Shown piece after piece: positions 24,706 to 36,737 of a stretch of DNA of 64,000 nucleotides (the stretch's first letter is position 1; each line of letters starts with the position of its first letter). The notes beneath the pieces were generated by a model that was not told where the DNA came from, did no database searches, and saw only the letters and a list, made by a program, of their open reading frames with translations. Both the position numbers and the translations under genes were made by a program. The stretch is from Lindgomyces ingoldianus (taxonomy: Eukaryota; Ascomycota; Dothideomycetes; Pleosporales; Lindgomycetaceae): positions 718,956-782,955 of the forward strand of contig NW_022985183.1 in NCBI RefSeq assembly GCF_010093535.1. The letters run 5' to 3'.

Positions 24706-26810
24706 CTCAATTGTAGAACATATATATTAGAAGATGCCCTATGTTTTCACAAGTTCAAAACAATCTCCTTCTACCAAAAGTACGCATTGCAGATCGCGTA
24801 TGGGCTTGTTTGCTTCTATCAGCAAAATGCAACGCACATGGATTTAATCCTGCTAAATGCTGCTATAAGTTGGTTTAAGGGGAAATGCTGTACTAGTTAA
24901 TATTAGTGAGATCAGGCGTACAACGTGTAAATATCTAGTACCTAAAATGTGGCATGTATTTAATCCACTATATAAGACCATAGAAGAACAAACACAGAAT
25001 GAGAATAAAATGTCTGGGGGAATCTTGTGTTATAACTGACACTTACTATTTTTCACGAAATACAAAACCGGGAATTAAGGGAATTAAGCCAGATGCCATG
25101 GCTGCCTCTCTCGTCTATATCATTTCTGCCCCTTTACTAAGCAATGCTTGAGATTGTTGCTTATAATGCCTTCTAATTAGTGTTGTTAATATTTAACCTG
25201 CTACTTGCGCGATTACTCTAGTCACATTAACCTCCAGTCCTAAGACTGCTGTACACCTGATGCCGTGTTTACCTAGACCCCTTACTAAATATCCCTAGCT
25301 TTTTATTACACTTCGAGATACAACTAAGGCGTCTAGTTTCTTAGATTTCTAAGAACTGCTTTATATACATCGTGCGATGTTTTAATATCTTCACAAGGTA
25401 CCCGCAAGGGCTTTCTTGTAATATCCTCAGGAGTGGACGCAGGTTAGCGGTATGGAGGTTGTCTATGCTAGAGAGTCGAAGAATATTCTGTTCTAACCAC
25501 AACAGCCTCTTCAAACCCTTCCCAAGCGCCTAGAGCTGACTTCAGTAATTTCTGGAAATTCTAATTACTACATTGTAAATATTTTTAGATACAATTACTC
25601 ATACGATTTGGGTGATTTCCCGCACTATTCTCGGATCTGGCGGAGTCGCGAGCCCCTCCTTTCGCGCCTTTGCGAAAGCTGGTTAGTCTAGAGCCTCGTC
25701 CTAATGTTCTCCGTGAGCGCATGCTGAGGATCGGAGAAAGCGTGGTGTGTATGCTAAGACGGACTGGCAGCGCAAGTTCCTATGCGCGGTTGTGGTGTTC
25801 GGCATTCGTTCGCAGGCTACCAACTTGGCCGACTGGATTGAATTAAGCCATGAACTTCTTGCTGAACATTTTGTCAGTGCCATTTCTACTGGCGATGACA
25901 TATCCTGTGTCAAGTGTTTCATTAGGTTCCATTTGTAGTTGCGCTTGGAAGAGCTGCTCGGCCTGCTCTGGTCATTCGTTGGAGGAGATCTTCGAATCTG
26001 TCATCGATGCAAAGGGAAGAATTTTGATACGGAAAAGTGTTGTTGTTTGCTTATAGGGTAAAGAGGGAGGAATGTGAAGTTCTCCGCTTGACTCAGGCAA
26101 ATAATAATAATAAGAGGGGAAGTTTGCAGCAAACAAGGATCGCGCGGTCTATCGTTGAGAGGATGGTCTTTACAGAACAATTTGGTTGGATTGTCCGTAT
26201 CATCGTACAGATATTTATTCCTCATATAGACCAAGGTCGAAACAACTGTGGGCATTATATGCACTCCTGGTTCCACCTCTAGTAAGTGTTCATGATCCGC
26301 GGCCGGGGTTTTAACTATCTTCCGGAAAAGCATGTTGGGCCTTTGGCAACAACGATGCAGAAGAGAATGAGGGGATTTCTGCTCTTAGAATACCATGTTG
26401 AATCTCATAGCGGGAAAATTATGTTCATAGGGATGTTGCCCAGTTGCAATGGTGTGCAGCTGTGGGGAGTTCCCGATGGAGCCTGGATCTCTTAACTTCA
26501 GTATTGAAGATCTTTCTGTTCATAGGGAGATTCTCTCAAGGCGATTTGCCGATGAAAATCTGTTGACAGTGGAAGTCTGGCCGGATGAGGGCTGGAAGTA
26601 AAAAATGTCACGTCGAGAATGTGACTGCGGATGGCGGCCGAGCTTCTACATCCCTATTAGGATATTTTTACCATGATCCCCCAGGAAAGCCTATCTGATG
26701 TCATAAAGAGCTCTAGAAAACCTGCTGTGTTCCGTTCCAATAGTTTTAGATAGGATGTTCACAAAGGGTCCGAGTGGCCGTATTGTAATGGACGGGTGAC
26801 TGGCAGACTG

Positions 26811-28379
26811 TTATTCTTCGTCTGACTCACTTTCAATGAGCTCGGAAGAACTAGCGGATGAATCGGGAGAATCGTCCATTACGTGGTCTGAAAAGTCTGG
26901 GTTATTTTGCATTGTAAGCGTAATTCCAGAATTGGAAAGTGATTCGAGGATACGTTTCAGGTCATTTGCGACCCTAGAAGGGGACAGGTTCTCGATGCGA
27001 AGATGACGTAACAGGGGAAGGTAATCGCGGTGGTATGTTGCTAGGTGCTCGAGAGCTGGAATACTCTCTCTTAGCCGGTCCCTATATTCGACGATAAGGC
27101 AAATCTCCGTGATAGATGCTGGTAGCCTATCGATGATTGTTTCACCAGCCCCGTTGAGAACATTGATGAAAGCTCGTAGTGGTGCCGTTATGTGCGTTAA
27201 CTTTGCACAGCTTCGAAAGTCACCCAGCATTCCAAAACCAGGGTAAAGCTGCACTGGCCCATAGACATCATTATACAGTCCAATGGTCTCGATGGAATCA
27301 CGGTGGTGATTTAGCGCTGAAGTAAGGCAGGGATAATGTAGGCGAGCTCGAGGGATACTATCATCGCCATTATGCCATAGGAGCCCTTCTTCGTTGTTCC
27401 ATAACCACGGGGACTCGTCATGATGGTAGCTAAACTTCTTTAAATGTTGGCAGGCAGTGACCATGGATGCGAGGACCCCGGTATCCATAAAGCAGCTTGA
27501 AAGAGTAAGCACTTCAATCGGGCTTGTGCGATTCGGGACAGTCCATTTTATAGGCTTCCAGGTCCCGAGCTCATGGTCCTTCACAAATCCAGTCTCGACT
27601 AAGGTGCTTACAGCCAAGATACGGAGGGAAGGTAGTTTAAATAAAGGCAACATAACGCGCATGCCCATGTGCTTAACCCTAATTTGGACGGTATTTAGAT
27701 GGGTAAATTGATGTACTCGACCAAATGAATTCCCACTGACAGACTGTCTCAGAAGTTCAATCCACTTTGGGGTTTGATACGGGACTTTCCCGTCGTCCAC
27801 AGTAAGAGTCCGGAGATTAGGCGTCCGCATTAGGATGGCAGCGTATAGAGTCTCTTGGTCGCAGTCATCGGCGTTGCAATCGGTGGCCCAGGCTTTCCAC
27901 GATGGAATATCGAGGCTCTTAAATCCAGACTTGATCAATTTGCGATCGGATATGGCTGGGAGGTATGGCTTGCGGTTCCGATGCACCCCACGGCCATAGT
28001 TCATCGAAAAAGATTTGACGGTCTCTGCAGCCCTCGGGTTACACACTAGTGTGCGCAAGAATAGGTATGGATGTGCAAAAAAGCTATCATATCCGGTGTA
28101 AAGCTTTTCTACGATGATGGCATGAAGACGCCGGCTGGTAAGTGACAAGCTGAGCAGGGTTGGTAACTGGAAGTTCTCTTGATTAAGAGCCGGCAAATAT
28201 CCAAGAATATGCAGAAGAAGCTCGTCAGGAAGGGAATCGAGAGACGCATGGAAAGCGGATTTATCTGTTGTTGGTTTTGCGGAGTCACGTTTCGCATTTG
28301 GTGAGCCCACCATTTTCCCATAGGAGATAGGCGGCTTTCGAGAGGGCAGAGAAGGGAAGTTGCTGTGATTTAGGTCCAT
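26811..28379 (-). CDS. F-box domain protein
   Basis: Single-exon 522-aa protein. The F-box lies near residues 40-90 (SLDSLPDELLLHILGYLPAL ... LSLTSRRLHAIIVEKLY), so it probably acts as a substrate adaptor of an SCF ubiquitin ligase. The rest contains leucine-rich repeat-like spacing (LRTLTVDDG, LRILAVSTL, IEVLTLSSCF, LRHLRIENLSP) typical of fungal F-box/LRR proteins, of unknown substrate. The C-terminus is acidic and serine-rich (SASSSELIESESDEE). I start at MDLNHSNFPS; the frame stays open upstream to 28484 but that extension would overlap the short promoter shared with eS21. No conserved partner gene is near apart from divergent rps21. Confidence 0.8.
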   Translation of the reverse strand: MDLNHSNFPSLPSRKPPISYGKMVGSPNAKRDSAKPTTDKSAFHASLDSLPDELLLHILGYLPALNQENFQLPTLLSLSLTSRRLHAIIVEKLYTGYDSFFAHPYLFLRTLVCNPRAAETVKSFSMNYGRGVHRNRKPYLPAISDRKLIKSGFKSLDIPSWKAWATDCNADDCDQETLYAAILMRTPNLRTLTVDDGKVPYQTPKWIELLRQSVSGNSFGRVHQFTHLNTVQIRVKHMGMRVMLPLFKLPSLRILAVSTLVETGFVKDHELGTWKPIKWTVPNRTSPIEVLTLSSCFMDTGVLASMVTACQHLKKFSYHHDESPWLWNNEEGLLWHNGDDSIPRARLHYPCLTSALNHHRDSIETIGLYNDVYGPVQLYPGFGMLGDFRSCAKLTHITAPLRAFINVLNGAGETIIDRLPASITEICLIVEYRDRLRESIPALEHLATYHRDYLPLLRHLRIENLSPSRVANDLKRILESLSNSGITLTMQNNPDFSDHVMDDSPDSSASSSELIESESDEE

Positions 28380-28657
28380 TAAGAAATGTGCACAGAATAT
28401 TCGATGAGAGACGAGAGAAATGTGGTCGAGGCTTGTTGGGACTCTGAGGCGAAAGAGGACGACGGAGGCAAGCACCCACGACACTCGTTCCTGGCGCTAG
28501 TGCTAATAGGTTCTGGCGTTTCGGCACGGAAAATCTATCGCCGCAAGCGAGCCCACTCCCGAAATTCCCAAGGCGTTCGAAAACCACTGACGAGAACCTC
28601 CACGACGCCATTTTCCCGCACACACCACCCGGCTTTACATCAAATCCATCGACAATC
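28380..28657. promoter_or_regulatory. Short divergent promoter, F-box gene / rps21
   Basis: Only 278 bp separate the two start codons, so both promoters must lie here or overlap the leaders. No specific motif is claimed. Confidence 0.4.
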
Positions 28658-29034
28658 ATGGAGAACGAACGTGGTGAGCTTGTAGATCTGTAAGGCTTCC
28701 TCTCCTCGCATCCAACTTTCCTATATAGACATTTCCTGGCCGCTCCACCACCGCTAATCCCTGGTAACTCTATAAAGGAATCATTTCGCTAACGGTGGTT
28801 TCTAGCTACGTCCCCCGCAAGTGCAGTGCGACCGGCCGCATCATCAAAGCGAAAGACCACGCTTCGGTCCAAATCAGCATTGGCAAGGTTGACGAGAACG
28901 GACGTTACACCGGCGAGAACCAGACATACGCCCTCTGCGGATTCGTGCGCGCCATGGGCGAGAGCGATGATTCACTCAACCGATTGACGCAGAAGGACGG
29001 CTTCCTGAAAGGTGTCTGGAGCGCAAGCCGATAG
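28658..29034 (+). CDS. rps21: 40S ribosomal protein eS21
   Basis: Small-subunit ribosomal protein eS21, needed for late 18S rRNA maturation in yeast. Two exons: 28658-28689 and 28806-29034 (86 aa). The 10-codon first exon [11 protein letters not shown] joins [14 protein letters not shown] through a GTAAGG..TTCTAG intron of 116 nt. The family sequence follows without gaps ([20 protein letters not shown], then [10 protein letters not shown]) to VWSASR at the C-terminus. An intron after the first ten or so codons is common in fungal ribosomal protein genes. Confidence 0.96.
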
Positions 29035-31681
29035 AGGAGGGACACTGATAGGTTGGGATGGAGTTGGGGTAGGCTTCCGGGACTGGCCCCAAGACCTAGT
29101 GGGTCTGGGATGAGAGATGGAAGGTCACAAATGCTGACTAGATGAAGGGATTCCGGATCTGAATTTCTCGACCGAGGGTGTATGGCTTCACGAAGCATCC
29201 AGTTCCCGCTTCAACGTGTTCATTGAAGTGGACGGTCTTGGTATCATGCATGAAAGAAATCGTCAACGGGAAATGGATATAGGCATAAATACAACCAAGC
29301 TTCATAAATACTGATAGTCCGCATAATGAGCCTTTTTGATTATGTGTTACAGATTCATATCCAGCATTTCGCGTCAAAAGGGAGCATACTCACTAATCTT
29401 AATTCTTGATGTTCTCAGCAAGGTACTCAACCTACTGACAACGCACCAACACCTCAACTCACCTAGCTATCCAATCGGAATGTATCGCATCTCAGGGAGG
29501 TAGTCAACACTCTTATACAATGAACTTTTGACCCAGATTCGTTCGCTACAAGCGACATTCAATCCTTGCTCCCTTCTCGCGCTTAATCCACCCCACCATT
29601 ACCAAAAGCCAGAAGTCTGGAAGTTTTAAATCTCACACCACCCGCTCATCGCCGTGGCATATCTCGTGTCATTTTTCCCAACGTTTGTCGTACAGATGAT
29701 CGCCCTGCTCTCCTGCAACTCGCTCGTTTTGTTACCCTCTGCATCGCTCTATCTAATCTGGCACCAATCTCATCTCCATCCAAGGCACCTTCCTCCAAAG
29801 CACCCTTCCTTAACCCAGTAATTCAAACGACGGACCAACGATCGAGCCCCCTACTCGGTCACTCGGGTTCTAGGCGGATCAAGCGGCCCAGGAAATATTC
29901 TCCGATTCCAGTCCAGCCTGGCCGAGCACAGCCCCAAATGCAGCTGACCTTACATACCCTTCGTTTCTTAGAGCACAAAATCTTTCGCGCCCAAGTAATC
30001 AATCAATCAATTGTTCCAATGAAACTAACGCAGTTTTTACACATCGACCACGTTGCGCATCGACGACGCATACGCAAGGATTCGCTCCTACCACTGACAG
30101 CGCCGTATCGATGAGTTCACATAGTGTGTCCCACGCGGACAGCCTTGGAACCGAACAGCACATCCCACGCGAAAGTTCCTGTGGTGCAACATTTGACGAA
30201 AAGTAGACTTGGCAGGGTTGAATTACTGGACGGCTTCATGGAGATTGAGGGGACGGCGTTGAAGGGGTTGAGATGAGTTGCGTTGCGTTGTATTGCGTTG
30301 CGATGTGAGGTGAGATAATGTCTCGGGAGATAGATCGTGGTAATTCGGAGTTAAATAAAACCCTTCCAAACTTCCATCCAATTGCGTCAGGTTACCATCC
30401 ACACCTCCTAACCTGCATGTTGAAACCCTCCACCGCGCTCTCCAACAAACTGGAAAATACTAATCTCTGACCTCATGCACGCTGAAATGCAATAACAGTC
30501 AAGGAAAACGGCCCCACTGAATCCCCATCCTTCACCTTCACTCCCCTCCACCCCACTTCTCCAATCTCACCGATGATGCAACCGCGCACCGACACGTTTG
30601 CTCCCCTCCTCCATCCACGCATCATTCGTCTCAAACACCCCCAAATTCACCGATCAGAAAACAAACCCCAATAACCGGGGCTCCAAAGGCGTGCATCTCC
30701 GGCCCGCACGTACAAATGCAGCCTCAGGTTGCACGGCCCAACCCCCTGCCCCTTCTGGACATAGACACAGGGGTCAAAGGCTATCTTGACACGGCAGCTA
30801 GCAGGTAAGGTAGGGTATGAATAAGGTCCGATAGGAGAGGTTCTAGATTGTGATTCGTGTGGATACACCACAGGTTCGCAGTAGGAAGGAAAGTAAGTGG
30901 AGGAGGACGCACTTGTGTATCAGTGACAGCTAAGAGTAGAAGCCGAGAGCGAAAGAGATGGACACGTGGATTGCGCGGATCATGAAGAACCGTGGAAAGC
31001 TTTTTGGAATAGATGGGTGTGGCGCGCTGTGATGCGGTATTTGCTTGCGGCGGATAGGGCAATGCGTGTGTGAAGAAGCTTCGTTGTTCCAAGGTCAAGT
31101 TTACTGTGATATTTGCTAGGGATTGCACGAATTGGCATTAGGAAATATTCATTATGAATTATACTTTATAGATACGTGGTGGATTCATCCTGAGCTATAC
31201 CATAGCCACCTGAAAAAACTCGTTCTTCCTCAAACAATCCGCCCTTCCAAGTCCGCCGCAATCTTCCTAACCTCCGTGAAATGAAAAAAAAAAATTTTTA
31301 AAAAAAAGAAAATAATGACTCCCAAGTGGTCGTCCCGGTACCACTCATTCCAGTCCAGCCTCAAGCCTGCCGGGGAAATGCGGCACGTTTTCCACCTTTC
31401 TTTTTATGGGTGGCAGGCACGCATGCGGTCAAGTCTTGGCACAGGCGTCATGGAAGGATCGCGGGAGCGAGACGAGAAAGCGGTGTGATGTATGCACAGC
31501 AGACAGGATGCCACCCGCAACCACAACACTACACCAATTCCGGATCCACGAGGATTTGAGGTTATTGCCTCATTGCTGCTGCAGTTATGGAAGTGGAAAG
31601 TTGAAGGCCGGTAACGGAGGAGAAGTGCGTCAGGGTTCAGCCCCGGTGATAGCAGGGATGAAATAGCCATTGACAATGAGA
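29035..31681. other. Long convergent intergenic region
   Basis: 2.6 kb between the 3' ends of rps21 (+) and rtc1 (-). It has CT-rich and CA-rich stretches and simple tracts (AATC repeats near 30000, an A/T homopolymer block at 31284-31315), but open frames are short and lack codon bias or motifs. A non-coding transcript is possible; I cannot support one. Confidence 0.4.
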
Positions 31682-34600
31682 TTAGTATTTTGGCATTCTG
31701 CCGGTGGTCGCGTTGTGTGGAGGGAATGGAGGATGCGAGGCAATCTGATCCTGAGGCACGACAACGCGCACTCTTCTCCCCTCATCCCTTCTACTAGCTC
31801 CTGCTCCTCCCGAGGTTAAGGTGCCTATGCCTCCTGGCTGCTCGCGAAGTTGTGTTGCGAGACCTGCTGGTTCACCGAGTGCACCTCGGACGGCAGACAC
31901 GGCCTTGCTTTCGTTGACTTTCCAATCGTCGCCTTTTCGGACGACCCTCGCCCGGTCTTTTTCCGCCTTTATGCGCAGTATTTCCTTGATTTTCTCTTCT
32001 CGTCGCCGGCCGCGTACGCAGTCGCAAAGACATCCTTCGGTTGCACAGGCTCCGTCAGATAGAACAGGATCTGAGAACCACGTAGAAAGGCAGTTCATGT
32101 GGCCGCCGTGGCCACACAGCGGACACCAGGTCCATAACGTTGCTTTAGGGGGAGCGGGTTTCTCTGGAATACTCGGTGACGGGTCGTCATAATTACCGTG
32201 CTTTTCGAAACCTAAGTGCGAGATGAGTGATGAGCGCTTTCTCCTATGCTCTTTGTCCTTTAGGCTGGAACGAAATTTGGCCTTGGCCCTTTTCTTTGCA
32301 GAGACAGGCTCAAAGGCTGGATAACGACCCCAGCAGATGGAGCATGGTGCTTGGGCTCGTTTACAAGTCTCGCAACGCATCTTGTCCTTCGGATTATTGA
32401 TTGGAGATTTGCAACTCAAACATAAGAGACCTAATTGTGTATCTTTGAGCGCTTGTTCGTAGACAGCAGGATAGGTAGGATAGGTGAGTCGGCGCAACGA
32501 GGCAGCCGAGTTGAAGAGTGAAAGACTGTGCAGTTGAGCATGGTAGGTATGAAGAATCGCTTCTGCCTGGTAGGGGTTGATTCCTGTAGCAATTAGCTGG
32601 GTGAGTTGGGTTGAAAGGACAGTCTGAGCCTGTGTCGGCGTCAGACCCAGTGCAATGAATGTATCCGAGAAGCTTGAGAGGACTTCTGCAATATCAATGT
32701 CAGACGTGTCAGACGGAGAATGCGTCTGTGGCAGGAGAGGTGCGAGAAGAAGCAGCAAAAGAGAAGCGGTCTGCGCATCTGACAGCATATTCGTGTGGAA
32801 GGCTAGAATGCTCTTAAGCAGGCCGATCACGGCGAACGCTGATCCCTCCTCTGCATCCTCATGCATAGCCTGAAAATCTGACAATAGCAGTGGGTCTTCG
32901 GCTGTTGAATCAAGTGCCGGAGAGGCACTCTCCGAGACATGTATCAGGTTGGTGGGTGGTTTCTGGCTTGGGGATTTTAGGTCCTCGTAAACTTCAGGGA
33001 CGATCGTGCCACTAGCCTCCATGTCCAAACTGTAATCCACCATCGACACAGACACCTCGCTTCGGCTGCTCGTATACGCCTCGGATTCGGAACTATCGTG
33101 GCGAAGAAGTTGATTGTTCCTGCGCAGCTTCTCGATATCCTGGACCGCTTTCTCTCTGCTGTCGTGATCCACGGTATGGCCCGCGCCATTACGGGCCGAA
33201 CCTTGCTGAATACCCTGATCCTTCCGCACAGGGCGAGGGTCATCCTTGCCAATGGGAATTGTCGTGGGCGATATTTGGACACTTTGACCAAGGTTCTCAA
33301 TCCCTGGTGCGTGTTGGTTCAAGATACTGCCTGGTGCTATCGGCCGCGGATTTCCAAAACTCGAGTCTGCAAGAGGATGTGTCCATTTCTCTGGTATTGA
33401 CTCCATACCGCCTTGAGAGTGTGATTTGCCACTCGCGAAAGAGCTTGGCATCGACGTTCCCTGCTGCGAATCAGTTGACGCAGAGAACATCGCAAAGCTC
33501 TCGTCCGAGTCATGACGGTCCAGTCGTGGAATTTTGATGTCAATCCCCTGTGTGTTTGTGGGTTCTAGGCTGAACGGTGCCCGGGGAGGAGCCCGCCAAC
33601 TGCCGATCATAGCCCGACGCTCGTCGAGGCTATCAGAGGATTGGTACCAGTGCGGTCCACTAAAGCTGGGGTAACTTGCTTTTGGTGGTACGAGGGACTG
33701 ATGAGTGTGTTCGGAAAACCGGGACGGACCCTCCTCCGAGGCATGGTGCCGACTAGAGTGCGGTCCGGCAACTGCTGGGGGTAGTTGAATCACTTCCTCG
33801 TCACCATCGGGGTCAGGGAGTTGGCTAAGCTGCTGCTGTGTGTCAGCTGCCGAGACAGAAGAAGTCGTCAGAGGTCGGGCGAGTGGGGTAGCTAAATTTG
33901 AAGTGCTCTCATTTGCGGTCGTAGCAGCATGTTGATTGTTCGTGCCGGAGTTTTCTTGCGGCTTGTCAATAGCGCCTAAGATGGCACGGACCGCAGGGTT
34001 TGTTGGCAATAGAGACTGTTGGATGTCATGTGGCACTCGCTGTTCGGAGAATGATTTTAGTCTAACGTCGGACGAGGCTGGGGTTGCGGTCTTTCTGTGT
34101 TCTATCCGACGTCTTTTGTGCAATTCTGCGCGTCTCCTTGTCGCAACTGCTATAGACATGCCAACTATCCTCCAAGTCTCAGCCAATCTGTAGAATGCGG
34201 CTCTTTGGGCATACTCGGCGTTTTGGTTAAAAACATGGTGTTGGTCGAGGAAAGCCTCGAGCGTTGGGGGATCTGGAAGAGCAATTGCCTTGTACTTTTG
34301 AGCCAAATAGGCAAAAACCTGGACACTCATCACACCCGGTAGTGTTCCCCGAAAAGAAACTTGATTCGGCTTGAAAGACTCATTATGTATGGCCATCGAA
34401 TCAGTCAGATAAACGACTTTTGGGGCCACGTCCGAGGGCGGAGTGCTGCCAAATGATTTGGCCGATCTGTTGCTTGCAGTGCGACCATGGTGCCTCTTGA
34501 GTGAGGAGCTAAGAAAGCTGTCGTCTAGACTGTCATCTGCAGAGCTTCGTAGACTACTTTTCTCTGGACTGCTCCGCTTGTCTCCCCGCGAATCGCTAAT

Positions 34601-36341
34601 ATAGGTGTCATCCGTCGTGGTCGTCGAGTACTCAAGGCCCGAGCGCCGACGCCGTGGTCTCTTCTGGACAAATCCGCCAACCTCGCCACTTGGCGATACT
34701 GCAAATGCCTGCAAGTTACGACGATCCACGACCTTAGGAGCAAGATGGACGTCATTTTGTTGGAAGACGCCCTCTCGCCCAACGGTCCAGAGGATATCAC
34801 GCGAGTGCCAGAGCATATCAGAAGGCGTGCTGTGAAACTTGTTGATTTCCCGGAACGGTAAGTATGGGCGCCGGAAATCCCAGACATGAATTACCGGGTG
34901 ATCGCGGTCGTAAGATGTGGCCAATTGGGTACACTGATAGACGCCCTTCTCGTAATGCTCGTCCGACCAGTATGGCGGTCTCCACCTAGCCTTGTACACC
35001 GGATACGGCGTAGTTAGTACATAGGCGGCCTTTTGTCGTCTATCATTCACTGAAAAGTCCCAGACTTTCACCGTCCGGTCGACGCTGGCGCTGAGGAGGT
35101 GCTTTCCGTCTGGATGCCAGTCAATCGAGGTGCATATTCGCTGATCGTGGGCCGTGATTTTCTGCTTGGGGCCTTTGTTGATACGGAAATCCCAGCGCTG
35201 TATGGTCCCATTATCAGTGCCAAATGCAAACTCTACAGCATCAGTGGGACACCATTGGACGTCTCGGATGCCACAATTGATGCCTGGGTACTGGTCTCTA
35301 CTAGGACAGGTCATAATGTCCTTCCTCATGTCTCGTAAGTCCCACAGACGGACAGTGGCATCTTGGCTTGCTGAAAGCAGCAAGTAGCCCTGGTGAGGAT
35401 TGAAGGCAATCTTGTGGACCTGGCGAGTGTGCTCATGCAGCCGGGCCAATTCAACGCCGGCACGGTTGAGGTCGTACAAAATGACTTTACCATTAGCAGC
35501 GGCGGTGGCAATATGCGTGCTGAATTGTCCATGCGACCATTTAACATCATGGATACCGAGACCGTCACGCTGCCTGGCATGCGAACCACCAGTAGTATTA
35601 TGTTCTGCATAGTTAATTACAGCGGAACGAAGATTGGTGTCCTCGACAATCTTGGCATCTTGTACGCGGACAGTTTTCAGGATTTCCTTTCCTGCAAGAA
35701 TTGCGTGGGTCCTGTCACGGTTGATGTCGAGGGCTGAAATATCGAGACCCGTCTTATGGCTTGCATCTTGTGACGAACCAGCGCGAATACTAGACGATGC
35801 ATAACAACTCAGCGAGGGTTACGACGGCGGTAGATGACAGGGTGGAAGGAGACGGGGCCAAAAGCAGGCTAGATGGTGGATGCCCGAAACAGCAAAACAG
35901 GAGGACAGCATCAGAGTGGTGGACCGGTGGATTTCGGCCACGCGCTGCGGCCAAAAATACCGCTGGCCGAGGGGGACACAGCAAGCATCAAGCATGGCGG
36001 CAAGGCGTCGTGCAGACAAACGCAGCAGGAGCATGAAAATGAGATAGCCGGGCGAGGGAAGAACCACATAGGACAAGCAATAATACTGGAGCACACACGC
36101 AAGAAACGCGGTTTACTTACCCGGGGAGTCTTGGCACCAGCGGATTTGGACGCCCCCCGTCGGGGCGATTTGTCTGCGCGCTGGGAGGCCGCGAGCCATA
36201 CGCCGTCGTCAGAGGCTGGGTGACGAAGCGCGAGAAGTAGGAGGTCGCCTTGTCTTTGGAGGGTGGCAGAGGGGGGGGGGGCGGAATGGGCGAGGGTGCG
36301 GCCACGGAAGAGATGCGTCGCGGAGGCAAGTCAGCCATCAT
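31682..36341 (-). CDS. rtc1: Rtc1/Sea2 (WDR24-type) SEA complex subunit
   Basis: WD40-RING protein of the vacuolar SEA (SEACAT/GATOR2) complex, which controls TORC1 in response to amino acids. Two exons: 36341-36121 and 35789-31682 (1442 aa). Exon 1 encodes a Pro-rich, disordered N-terminus (MADLPPRRISSVAAPSPIPP onward). The WD40 propeller occupies about residues 85-420, with repeats such as GYLLLSASQDATVRLWDLRD and KHLLSASVDRTVKVWDFSV. A long disordered Ser-rich middle follows. The C-terminal 230 residues hold paired CxxC motifs (CLSCKSP, CETCKRAQAPCSICW) and a RING-type end (WCPLCGHGGHMNCLSTWF ... CATEGCLCDC). The intron acceptor is chosen as TCTAG (35791-35790); a GAG acceptor 20 nt upstream would keep the same phase. 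Divergent from hmt1. Confidence 0.9.
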
Positions 36342-36737
36342 GGACGGGCGGCATGCGGGCTCATGGTTGACGTGTAGACTGAAAGCGTCTAAGGCATGAG
36401 CGGACGTGTGCTGTTAGAGATGTTGCGGTGAGCAGCGCTGAGAGGGTGGTGAAACCGGCGACGACGACGCGGGTGACCCTTAGTCGGTACTGGCCTCGAG
36501 TCTGCGTGACGGGCCTGCAGAGAGTGCATCTGGAAGAAGCCCTTGTAATGTATGCCAAGCCCAGAACACACAAAGTGGCGCTCGCCAGAACGCCACGCAA
36601 CTCAAGCGTCTGCGTGCCCTGGACCTTCATCACTATGCCACCGCACCTCTTCCCGCCATAACACCCGCTTCCTCCTCCATCTCCCTCCTCTCCGTCCGCA
36701 GTGGCCGGCTCCTTACACGCGCCGCCTCTCTTGTAAC
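36342..36737. promoter_or_regulatory. Divergent promoter, rtc1 / hmt1
   Basis: 396 bp between two start codons on opposite strands. It must hold both promoters; no motif was identified. Confidence 0.4.

Larger units (their letters stand above)
23013..26810. other. AT-rich gene-poor island
   Basis: 3.8 kb with no intact gene. From about 23900 to 25650 the base composition shifts to AT-rich with many TA steps, CTAG and TAG/TAA triplets, unlike the flanking genes. This is the look of an old RIP-mutated repeat. One coding-like remnant is visible at 24511-24705 and another plus-strand one around 25690-25840. Simple repeats lie near 23185 and 23409. The edges of any element could not be found. Confidence 0.5.

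Noticed and set aside
30000..30020. AATC repeats as a possible CRISPR-like or regulatory array
   Set aside because: Only a short simple repeat in a fungal genome; no spacer structure.
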